Part shown: piece after piece, positions 55,151-64,000 of the stretch
Layout of the letters: the number at the start of each line of letters is the position of its first letter
Position numbering within the stretch: the stretch's first letter is position 1
NCBI GenBank assembly: GCA_016756855.1
Contig: JAESPD010000008.1
Location: forward strand, 26,509 to 90,508
Direction of reading: 5' to 3'
Source of the DNA: a gamma proteobacterium endosymbiont of Lamellibrachia anaximandri
Lineage (GTDB): Bacteria > Pseudomonadota > Gammaproteobacteria > Chromatiales > Chromatiaceae
DNA: 64,000 bases
Program-made: the position numbers and the translations under genes
Notes under the pieces: model-generated
Told to the model about the DNA's origin: nothing
The model's input: the letters and a program-made list of their open reading frames with translations, nothing else
Database searches by the model: none

Positions 55151-58027
55151 ATGATCGAATTCATCCCAGGCCAACGCTGGATCAGTGATACCGAGTCCGA
55201 ACTCGGCCTCGGCACCGTGTTGAAGAAAGAGGGCCGCACCGTCACGCTGCTCTTCATGGCAGCCGGAGAGACGCGCGTCTACGCGATGCAGAATGCCCCA
55301 CTGACGCGCGTGCAGTTCCATACCGGCGACAGCGTGGAAAGTCATGAGGGTTGGAAACTGCACATCTCCGGGGTGACTGAATCCGACGGCCTGCTCACCT
55401 ACCGTGGGGTACGTGAGGATGGCAGCGTAGCAGGACTGACCGAGGGCGAACTGAGCAATTTTACTCGCTTCAACAAACCTCAGGACCGCCTGCTGGCTGG
55501 GCAGATCGATCCGATGAACTGGTTCGACCTGCGCTACCACACCCTGAAAAAACTCGGCCAGCAGGAGAAGTCCCCCACCTACGGACTGAGCGGCGCGCGC
55601 ATCGATCTGATCCCCCATCAGCTCTACATTGCCCATGAAGTGGCCACCCGGCCTGCACCCCGGGTGCTGCTTGCCGATGAAGTAGGTCTGGGCAAGACCA
55701 TCGAGGCCTGCCTGATCCTGCACCATCAACTGCTTACCGGTCGCGCCAGCCGGGCGCTGATCCTGGTGCCCGACCCTCTGGTCCACCAGTGGCTGGTTGA
55801 GTTGATGCGGCGCTTCAACCTGAGGTTCAGTATCCTCGACGAGGAGCGTTGCCAGGCTATCAGTGAGTCGGGGCAGGGAGACAATCCGTTCCACGCCGAG
55901 CAGCTGGTACTTTGCAGTCTCAACCTCTTCAGCCAGAATCCCGACCGGCTCTCCCAGGCACTGGAGGGAAGCTGGGATCTACTGATCGTGGACGAGGCTC
56001 ACCACCTCGCCTGGTCGGAGGATAATCCCAGTGCCGAATACCTTCTGGTGGAATCCCTCGCCCTCAAAACGCCGGGCATACTCCTGCTCACCGCCACCCC
56101 TGAACAACTCGGGCGGGAGGGCCATTTTGCCCGTCTGCGCCTGCTCGATCCCGACCGCTACTTCGATCTTGCTGCGTTTCTCGAAGAGGAGCAGAGTTAT
56201 CGGCCGGTCGCCAACGCGGTCGAGGCCTTGCTGACGGATGGAGATCTCTCTACAGAATCCTGCGATCTGTTGCTCAATGTGCTGGACGATGCGGAGGGAA
56301 CAACGCTGTTGCAGCAGCTCCAAGACCCCGCAACCGACAGCGACCACAAGACGCAAGCACGAGAGACCCTGGTAGAACTGCTGCTGGACCGCCACGGCAC
56401 CGGTCGGGTTCTGTTCCGCAATACCCGTACCCGCATCGAAGGTTTCCCAGAAAGAGTGCTCCACGCCTGCCCCCTGCCACTGCCGGAGCCCTATGAACTC
56501 CCCCTAGCTGAGCCACTGTCTGCGGCACAACGACTCACGCCGGAACGCCTCTATCACGGCACCGGCATCAAAGTCTGGTGGCGAATCGACCCACGGGTCG
56601 ACTGGATTATCCGCTTCCTGCAGGAGAACCCCGCAGAGAAAGTGCTGCTCATCTGCGCCCATGCCGATACAACCATCGAACTGCAGGAGGCACTGCGCCA
56701 AAAGACGGGCATAGGTGCAGCGCTTTTCCACGAGGGGATGTCCATTCTGGAGCGCGACCGGGGTGCGGCCTGGTTTGCCGATCCGGAAAACGGCGCCCGC
56801 ATTCTGCTCTGCTCCGAGATCGGCAGCGAAGGGCGAAACTTCCAGTTTGCCCACCATCTGATCCTGTTCGACCTGCCCCTCGATCCGGATCTGCTGGAGC
56901 AACGCATCGGCCGGCTCGACCGGATCGGACAGACAGAGACGGTCAAGATCCACGTCCCCTACCTCGACCCCGGCCCTCAAACCGTGCTGCTGCGCTGGTA
57001 TCACGAAGGTCTCGACGCCTTCCGCCACAATGTGCCGGGCGCCCACGGCATTCTCTCCCAACTGCGCCCCGTAGTGACCCAGGCGCTGGAAGAGGATGAT
57101 GAAACCGAGGCGCAGGAGCTGCTGCTGGAGACAACCCGCAAGCTGCGGGAAGAGACGTTCGAAAGGTTGCGGCAGGGACGTGACCATCTACTCGAACTCG
57201 GCGGTTGCCGTGAACCGATGGCAAGTGAGCTGGTGGCCACCCTGTACAGCCAGGATCAGGCACCGGATCTGCGAAACTATATGAACCGGCTGTTTAACAG
57301 CTATGGCCTGGAGAGTGAGGAGCTGGGGCTCGACAGCATGATCATCCGTCCGGGAGAGCAGGTCCTGGCCGGAGGTTTCCCGGGTCTTCTGGAAGAGGGC
57401 ATGACCCTCACCTACAGCCGCACCACTGCGCTGGCCCACGAAGACCGGCAACTCTTCACCTGGGAACATCCACTGGTGAACAGCGCCATGGAGATGGTGA
57501 TCGACCAGGAGACAGGCAACAGCTCAGCGGTCGGTTACAAGGATAACCGGATAGCTGCCGGCCAACTGCTGCTTGAAGCCCTCTACGTGGTCGAATGTAT
57601 CGCCCCCCGCAGCCTGCAATCCGGGCGCTTTCTGCCACCCACACTGATCCGCGTACTGGTCAATGACAAAGGGGAGAGACTTGACCATCAGATCAGCTGC
57701 AATGAACTGACCGACCAGGGCAAACCTTTGGGCAGCCGCACAGCCGCACCGGTAATCCGGCAGTTTCGCAACGCCATCCAAAAGCTGGTGAAGCTGTCTG
57801 AACAGAAGGCACAGCAGCAGGTACCCGAACTGATCGAGCGGGCTGCAAGCGAGATGATGGAGAGCTATACCAGCGAGATCCAGCGCATGGTGGCGCTCAA
57901 ACAGTACAACCCCAACGTACGGGACGAGGAGATCGAAGCGCTGCAGGCTCAGGGATTGGCGCTGCACCAGCATCTGCAGGATTCGCGACTGAAGCTGGAC
58001 GCGGTCAGGTTGGTGGTTACGTTATAA
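55151..58027 (+). CDS. rapA: RNA polymerase-associated Swi2/Snf2 protein RapA
   Basis: The 958-residue ATPase binds RNA polymerase and helps recycle it. Tudor-like N-domains (about 1-110) precede the helicase core: LADEVGLGKT near 176 and DEAHH near 281; motifs V-VI are seen as GSEGRNFQFA and QRIGRLDRIGQ. The C-terminal Spacer/clamp region is full length (E. coli 968). It has no close partner gene. Confidence 0.96.
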   Translation: MIEFIPGQRWISDTESELGLGTVLKKEGRTVTLLFMAAGETRVYAMQNAPLTRVQFHTGDSVESHEGWKLHISGVTESDGLLTYRGVREDGSVAGLTEGELSNFTRFNKPQDRLLAGQIDPMNWFDLRYHTLKKLGQQEKSPTYGLSGARIDLIPHQLYIAHEVATRPAPRVLLADEVGLGKTIEACLILHHQLLTGRASRALILVPDPLVHQWLVELMRRFNLRFSILDEERCQAISESGQGDNPFHAEQLVLCSLNLFSQNPDRLSQALEGSWDLLIVDEAHHLAWSEDNPSAEYLLVESLALKTPGILLLTATPEQLGREGHFARLRLLDPDRYFDLAAFLEEEQSYRPVANAVEALLTDGDLSTESCDLLLNVLDDAEGTTLLQQLQDPATDSDHKTQARETLVELLLDRHGTGRVLFRNTRTRIEGFPERVLHACPLPLPEPYELPLAEPLSAAQRLTPERLYHGTGIKVWWRIDPRVDWIIRFLQENPAEKVLLICAHADTTIELQEALRQKTGIGAALFHEGMSILERDRGAAWFADPENGARILLCSEIGSEGRNFQFAHHLILFDLPLDPDLLEQRIGRLDRIGQTETVKIHVPYLDPGPQTVLLRWYHEGLDAFRHNVPGAHGILSQLRPVVTQALEEDDETEAQELLLETTRKLREETFERLRQGRDHLLELGGCREPMASELVATLYSQDQAPDLRNYMNRLFNSYGLESEELGLDSMIIRPGEQVLAGGFPGLLEEGMTLTYSRTTALAHEDRQLFTWEHPLVNSAMEMVIDQETGNSSAVGYKDNRIAAGQLLLEALYVVECIAPRSLQSGRFLPPTLIRVLVNDKGERLDHQISCNELTDQGKPLGSRTAAPVIRQFRNAIQKLVKLSEQKAQQQVPELIERAASEMMESYTSEIQRMVALKQYNPNVRDEEIEALQAQGLALHQHLQDSRLKLDAVRLVVTL

Positions 58028-58037
58028 AAAATAGGTA

Positions 58038-58134
58038 CAAGGTTAAAGGCGAAAGGTGGCCGTGCCATCGGATAAGCTGAACGCTGTCGGAATTGCCACA
58101 GCATCGTAGGTCGATCCAAGCGTAGCGGAATCGG
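58038..58134. repeat. AAAGG module plus REP element
   Basis: aaggttaaaggcgaaaggtg and gccgtgcc are followed by a REP (58106-58134, gtaggtcgatccaagcgtag with cggaatcgg). The module words match those at 24492 closely over some 45 bases. Confidence 0.7.
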
Positions 58135-58195
58135 AAAACAGGAAACCTTAGAGCTTTTACCGGTAAGAATTCCTTTACCCCCCATGGAAACCGGT

Positions 58196-58891
58196 CTATC
58201 GAGCCACCACCTCAACCTCATGCAGCGAGAGGCTTCGATAAGCGCCCGGCGCCAAATTTTCATCCAGTTCAAGGTTGCCGATAGCAACGCGGTGCAGGCC
58301 AACCACCCGGTTGCCCACCGCAGCAAACATTCGTTTGACCTGATGGTAACGTCCTTCGGTGATCGTCAGCAGACAGTTCCTCTCTGACAGGATTTCAAGT
58401 TCCGCCGGTTGAGTGGGTTGCGGCTCGTTGCGCAACAACACGCCCTGCCGCAGTTTCTCCGCATCTAAAGCCGTCAATGGGTCGGCAAGGGTGACGCGAT
58501 AGTACTTCCGGCATTTACGCCCCGGTGCAACGATACGGTGGGACCATTGGCCGTCACTGGTGATCAGCACCAGGCCGGTGGCATCGATATCAAGCCGCCC
58601 CGCAAAATGTAGATCTCCGGTTATTACCTCATCCAACAGATCAAGCGCAGTGGGGTGTTGGGGATCCCCGCTGGAGCAGACATACCCTTGCGGTTTGTGC
58701 AGCATGAAATAACGAGGGCCAGGTTGAGCCATCTCGTTGCCATCCAGGGTTACCCGCGCTTCCGGCATAACACTCCGAGAGGTGCTTTTTTCTGCTTCTC
58801 CGTCAACCTGCACCCTTCCCGCACGTATCGTTTTTTGTGCCTGTGAACGGGAAAGCCGGGTTACGCTGCTTAAATATTTATCGAGTCTCAT
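58196..58891 (-). CDS. rsuA: 16S rRNA pseudouridine(516) synthase
   Basis: The 231-residue enzyme has an S4 domain (MRLDKYLSSVTRLSRSQAQ) and catalytic D101 in GRLDIDATGL. I start at ATG 58891, matching E. coli RsuA, although no good ribosome site is seen; a GTG 13 codons upstream would add a tail not typical of the family. The closely related RluE/RluB types are less likely by size and N-terminus. Confidence 0.9.
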   Translation of the reverse strand: MRLDKYLSSVTRLSRSQAQKTIRAGRVQVDGEAEKSTSRSVMPEARVTLDGNEMAQPGPRYFMLHKPQGYVCSSGDPQHPTALDLLDEVITGDLHFAGRLDIDATGLVLITSDGQWSHRIVAPGRKCRKYYRVTLADPLTALDAEKLRQGVLLRNEPQPTQPAELEILSERNCLLTITEGRYHQVKRMFAAVGNRVVGLHRVAIGNLELDENLAPGAYRSLSLHEVEVVAR

Positions 58892-59167
58892 GTGAGGTGG
58901 GGTCGATAGCCACGTAAATTTCAGCGGCACAAAATAAACTATATCCTGAAACTATTGTATTACTCCGTAGCCTATCCTACTCATTGCCCCCTGAAGTTAA
59001 TAATCGACTCTGTCGTCCGGCTGATGTAGTATCCGCGCTTCTGATGCACTTCGGTCTGCATCCATTCTGTGTGATTACACTCCGTAATCCGATTTTTCCA
59101 AAGATCATCCCTGGACCGTAGCAAGGCTCAACGCCCTGTTTGTGATGATCCGGAGCCTTTCCCAATC

Positions 59168-60595
59168 ATGTCTTTTGATACTCTCGGCCTGTCGGCCGAA
59201 CTGCTGCGTGCCGTGTCTGAATCCGGTTACAGCGAACCCACACCCATCCAGCGTCAGGCAATTCCCGTTATTCTTGAAGGCCGCGACATTATGGGCGGCG
59301 CCCAGACGGGTACCGGCAAGACCGCCGGTTTCACCCTGCCGATGTTGCAACTCTTGAACCAGCACGCTCAGGGCAAGGGACAGCGCCCGGTACGCGCCCT
59401 GGTGTTGACGCCAACCCGTGAGCTAGCCGCTCAGGTAGGTGAGAGCGTGACGACCTACGGCAGACACCTGCCGTTGAAGTCCACCGTCATCTTCGGTGGC
59501 GTAAAAATAGGCCCGCAGATCAATATGCTGCGCCATGGCGTCGACATTCTCGTCGCCACCCCCGGCCGCCTGCTCGACCATGTACAGCAGAAGACCCTGG
59601 ATCTCTCAAAGGTTGAAATTCTGGTGCTGGACGAGGCGGACCGGATGCTTGACATGGGCTTCATCCACGACATCCGCAAGGTGCTGGCACTGCTGCCCAA
59701 TCGCCGGCAGAACCTGCTCTTCTCCGCCACCTTCTCGGGAGAGATCAAGACCCTTGCCGATAACCTGCTGAATTCACCCACGCTGATCGAGGTGGCACGA
59801 CGTAACACCGCCGCCGAGACAGTAGCCCAAATCGTCTATCCGGTAGACAAAAAGCGCAAGCGCGAACTGCTCTCTTACCTGATCGGCTCCCGCAACTGGC
59901 GGCAGGTATTGGTCTTCACCCGCACCAAACACGGTGCCAATCGGCTGGCCCAGCAACTGGAGAAGGATGGCCTCAGCGCAGCCGCGATCCATGGCAACAA
60001 GAGTCAGGGGGCACGCACCCGGGCACTGGCCGGGTTTAAAGAGGGTAACGTCCGGGTATTGGTGGCCACCGACATTGCGGCCCGCGGACTCGACATCGAC
60101 CAGTTGCCCCATGTGGTCAATTTCGAACTGCCCAACGTGCCGGAAGACTACGTACACCGTATCGGTCGCACCGGACGGGCGGGTAACGAGGGCGAGGCGG
60201 CATCCCTAGTCTGTGTCGATGAGCACAAGTTGCTGAAGGATATCGAACGCCTGCTGAAGCGTTCCATCCCCCAGGAAATGTTGCCGGGTTACGAACCGAA
60301 CCCGAACATCAAAGCCGAGCCGATCAGGAATGGCCGCAACAGTACCCGCCACACCCATGGCAGGGCCGACAAGCCACGCCGTAAAGAGGGTCGTCCCAGT
60401 CGGGGTAAAAGGGCTTCCGGCAACAGACAGGAAGGAAATACCCAGCAGGAGCGGAAAGGTGAGAAACGGTCTGGCAGTAGCAGCCAGCCGACCAGTTCCC
60501 GGCCAGCCAACGCCGGGCAGCGCCCAGCGAACAAACCCGCCAGACGAAGCAGCAAGCGCAGGCAGGGAGGCGAGACGCCTTCACTGTTGGGCTAA
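59168..60595 (+). CDS. rhlE: DEAD-box RNA helicase, RhlE type
   Basis: The 475-residue helicase has the Q motif ([15 protein letters not shown]), motif I AQTGTGKT, Ia [28 protein letters not shown] and [13 protein letters not shown] basic, serine- and arginine-rich tail of about 95 residues follows, likely unfolded and RNA-binding. RhlE proteins act in ribosome assembly and RNA decay, often more at low temperature. A hairpin follows the gene. Confidence 0.93.
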   Translation: MSFDTLGLSAELLRAVSESGYSEPTPIQRQAIPVILEGRDIMGGAQTGTGKTAGFTLPMLQLLNQHAQGKGQRPVRALVLTPTRELAAQVGESVTTYGRHLPLKSTVIFGGVKIGPQINMLRHGVDILVATPGRLLDHVQQKTLDLSKVEILVLDEADRMLDMGFIHDIRKVLALLPNRRQNLLFSATFSGEIKTLADNLLNSPTLIEVARRNTAAETVAQIVYPVDKKRKRELLSYLIGSRNWRQVLVFTRTKHGANRLAQQLEKDGLSAAAIHGNKSQGARTRALAGFKEGNVRVLVATDIAARGLDIDQLPHVVNFELPNVPEDYVHRIGRTGRAGNEGEAASLVCVDEHKLLKDIERLLKRSIPQEMLPGYEPNPNIKAEPIRNGRNSTRHTHGRADKPRRKEGRPSRGKRASGNRQEGNTQQERKGEKRSGSSSQPTSSRPANAGQRPANKPARRSSKRRQGGETPSLLG

Positions 60596-60627
60596 CGCAA
60601 AGTCGGGATCACCGAACGGCAACCTGT

Positions 60628-60660
60628 ATCCTGGCTGACGTCTGAACTGTCAGCCAGGAT
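60628..60660. terminator. Hairpin between convergent rhlE and fnr
   Basis: Perfect 12-base stem (atcctggctgac / gtcagccaggat), loop of nine bases, no T run on either side. Termination would need help, or the hairpin protects 3' ends. Confidence 0.55.
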
Positions 60661-60717
60661 GTGGTCAGAGCCGGCAATACCTGGATGTATCAGGAATTGA
60701 TACCGGAAATGGTCATG

Positions 60718-61479
60718 TTACCCACACACTTGCTGCAGGATTGCCTTGATATCCAGAAACTCGATCTTCTTCGTATGGTTTCGGATAATACCGTCATTCT
60801 GTAGCTTGCTCAGTGCCCGGCTGAGGGACTCAGGCCGTAAACCCAGATAACTGGCAATGTCCCCCTTTGACATGGGCAACTGCACACTGCCTGTGTTGTC
60901 GTTCTTCTTGATGATCTTCTTTTCGCACAGCATCTGCATAAAAGACAACAACCGCTTTTCAGCGCTCATATAGCGTCCACGCACAATGGTATCGTTCGTG
61001 TAGCGAATCTTCTGCCCCAGGATAATCATCAACTTCCGTTGCAACCTCGGCACGAACGAACAGAGCGACTCGAGATGATCAAAAGGGAGTTCACAAACCA
61101 GAGTCCGTCCCAATGAGATAGCATCATGGCCGTATTGCTCGGCACCGATCGATTCCAGTCCCACAAGGTCACCCCGGAAAAAGAAACCATCCACCAGCTT
61201 GGTGCCCTCGAAAGAGGCAGTTTCGATCTTGACGGCCCCCGACTGAATGACAAACAGGGACTTGAATTTGTCCTCTACCCTGAAGATGGTCTCTCCAGGT
61301 TTAAAAGGCCCAAGAGTATGGGTAATCTTGCGCAACCCCTGCATCTGCTCTTCGCTGAGTCCATCCCCCAGACAATGACGCCTCGCCTCACACTCGGAAC
61401 AATCCTGCTCAGTCAGATCTCCAGAGTGCTCTTCTTGCGATGATGCCACCTGGTTATCCTCGCCTATTTCGCTGGTCAT
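60718..61479 (-). CDS. fnr: FNR-type oxygen-sensing transcription regulator
   Basis: The 253-residue CRP/FNR protein has the cluster cysteines C27, C30, C36 and C129, which bind an oxygen-sensitive [4Fe-4S]. A cyclic-nucleotide-like beta roll and dimer helix follow, then a helix-turn-helix whose recognition residues E217, S220 and R221 equal those of E. coli FNR (E209, S212, R213), so TTGAT-N4-ATCAA sites are expected. One perfect site lies at 46087. It is downstream of thiC on the same strand, across a hairpin terminator. Confidence 0.94.
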   Translation of the reverse strand: MTSEIGEDNQVASSQEEHSGDLTEQDCSECEARRHCLGDGLSEEQMQGLRKITHTLGPFKPGETIFRVEDKFKSLFVIQSGAVKIETASFEGTKLVDGFFFRGDLVGLESIGAEQYGHDAISLGRTLVCELPFDHLESLCSFVPRLQRKLMIILGQKIRYTNDTIVRGRYMSAEKRLLSFMQMLCEKKIIKKNDNTGSVQLPMSKGDIASYLGLRPESLSRALSKLQNDGIIRNHTKKIEFLDIKAILQQVCG

Positions 61480-61506
61480 TGTGTTTTTTTCATCTCCCTG
61501 TGAATG

Positions 61507-61580
61507 AAAAAAAGGTCGAAGTCATACCGGATAAATCGCGCCACCTGGCCATAACTCAGCAGCAGGATTTGACTTCGACC
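61507..61580 (-). terminator. Long-loop hairpin terminator after thiC
   Basis: On the minus strand, ggtcgaagtca (61580-61570) pairs perfectly with tgacttcgacc (61524-61514), followed by seven Ts. The 45-base loop is unusually long for an intrinsic terminator. It could be the 3' end of a small RNA. Confidence 0.7.
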
Positions 61581-61591
61581 CACTTGGTGGA

Positions 61592-63493
<1,902 letters not shown>

Positions 63494-63529
63494 CTAACTA
63501 TTTCGGAGGAAAGCGAGCGCGGTGGGCGT

Positions 63530-63609
63530 TCAGCTTTCCTACGCCGGTATTAATCGGATCAGGTTCGAAGGGTCTCTCTCAGCCTGAGTTCGTCAGGCGC
63601 CCCTAGCTG
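63530..63609 (-). ncRNA. TPP (thi-box) riboswitch
   Basis: On the minus strand: ctaggggcgcc, ctgagagagacccttcgaac, ctgat, ttaataccggcgtaggaaagc, the full thi-box order. Outer bases agct pair around it. It lies 49 bases before thiC and lowers its expression when thiamine diphosphate is bound; ribosome site control is the usual mode in proteobacteria. Confidence 0.95.
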
Positions 63610-63624
63610 GCTTTACGTTGGGAC

Positions 63625-63652
63625 AGTATAAAGGAGGGACAAACGAATGCAA
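63625..63652 (-). promoter_or_regulatory. Probable thiC promoter
   Basis: On the minus strand TTGCAT, 16 bases, TATACT. Transcription would start about ten bases before the riboswitch. Confidence 0.6.
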
Positions 63653-63670
63653 TTGATAGCCTTGCCCAAT

Positions 63671-63718
63671 ATGAAATGAGTCTGAAGGAGTGGCGTATTT
63701 CCAGCATGAAATGAGTCT
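63671..63718. repeat. Direct repeats near the insertion-sequence end
   Basis: atgaaatgagtct occurs at 63671-63683 and 63706-63718, identical over 13 bases. Position beside a transposase gene suggests transposase binding sites at the element's left end. Confidence 0.5.
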
Positions 63719-63760
63719 CAAATAGCCCTAATTGTTCATAATCACCTGATGAGAGCGATT

Positions 63761-64000
63761 ATGAAGATTGAGAATCTGGATACTATTGAAGCACTTGAGG
63801 AGTTTCTCCTGGGCAACCAGCTTGTGGCTTTTTCTGTTTTGGGCAATAAAACGGAACGCTATAGCTTCATTCGAAAAACACTGGTCAAATTTGACTATAT
63901 AACCCTGCCCAGAAAAGACAAAGGCATTGTCATTCGCTACCTGATAAAAATGACAGCATATTCACGCCAACAGCTTACCCGGCTCATTAAACAATATACC
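63761..64000 (+). CDS. Transposase/integrase-type protein, N-terminal part (runs off window)
   Basis: Eighty residues are visible, starting MKIENLDTIEALEEFLLGNQ. The words LPRKDKGIVIRYLIK and YSRQQLTRLIKQY match the N-terminal helix-turn-helix of a group of DDE integrase-core transposases. GAGAG five bases before ATG 63761 decides the start; an ATG four codons earlier is the alternative. The DDE domain lies outside. Base composition (AT-rich) differs from the neighbours, in line with a mobile element. Confidence 0.72.
   Translation, partial: MKIENLDTIEALEEFLLGNQLVAFSVLGNKTERYSFIRKTLVKFDYITLPRKDKGIVIRYLIKMTAYSRQQLTRLIKQYT

Overview
The window looks like a chromosome segment of a free-living or symbiotic gammaproteobacterium. 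Gene order is typical of that class: rluD-pgeF divergent from bamD, pilS-pilR-pilin-pilB-pilC-pilD-coaE, rplU-rpmA-obgE-proB, rpsT divergent from murJ, then ribF-ileS-lspA. A DsrC/TusE-family protein, several small c-type cytochromes, a copper chaperone, an FNR-type regulator and an E-type succinate dehydrogenase fit a respiring, probably sulfur-oxidising lineage (Chromatiales / Sedimenticola / Thiodiazotropha-like). The family assignment is inference; no rRNA gene is present to settle it.

Layout. 1-5.4 kb: the 5' part of a secreted VWA protein running off the left edge, then sdhA-sdhB-CCG-protein, all on the minus strand. 5.4-11.4 kb: an orphan NAGGN-type amidotransferase, an orphan hydantoinase B, Fe-superoxide dismutase, a TetR regulator and two small membrane proteins. 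11.6-14.5 kb: argD-argF and a YgiM-like SH3 protein. 14.7-18.1 kb (minus): rluD-pgeF-gcvR-def-plsC, a tight operon. 18.2-21.5 kb: bamD, then PII (glnB) downstream of a glutamine-dependent nadE, and a small zinc-finger protein. 21.5-30.9 kb: the type IV pilus block with a sigma-54 promoter before the first of two pilin genes. 31-34.3 kb: ribosomal proteins L21, L27 and S20 with ObgE and ProB. 34.4-41.2 kb: murJ, ribF, ileS, lspA and a DsrC-like protein.

41.3-50.8 kb is a signalling region: a 1509-residue double hybrid histidine kinase with a perfect FNR-type box upstream, a membrane-tethered TAXI binding protein without transporter subunits, a zinc-ribbon protein of unknown function, a diguanylate cyclase and an endonuclease/exonuclease/phosphatase protein. 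50.9-54.8 kb: cytochrome c4, a small unknown protein, a HIT-like nucleotidyl-transferase homologue, a PCu(A)C copper chaperone, a monohaem cytochrome c and a YqhA membrane protein. 55.1-61.5 kb: RapA, RsuA, a RhlE-type helicase and FNR. 61.5-63.7 kb: thiC with a TPP riboswitch. The right edge enters an insertion-sequence transposase.

Intergenic DNA is unusually rich in small repeated elements: seven REP loci of one family, a GC-poor AAAGG-rich module that sits next to REPs, and two kinds of long palindrome. The most unusual observations are the DsrC-like protein with a stretched C-terminal cysteine pair, the tandem phosphorelay kinase plus orphan TAXI protein, the apparent CTG start of murJ, and the long-loop hairpin between thiC and fnr.
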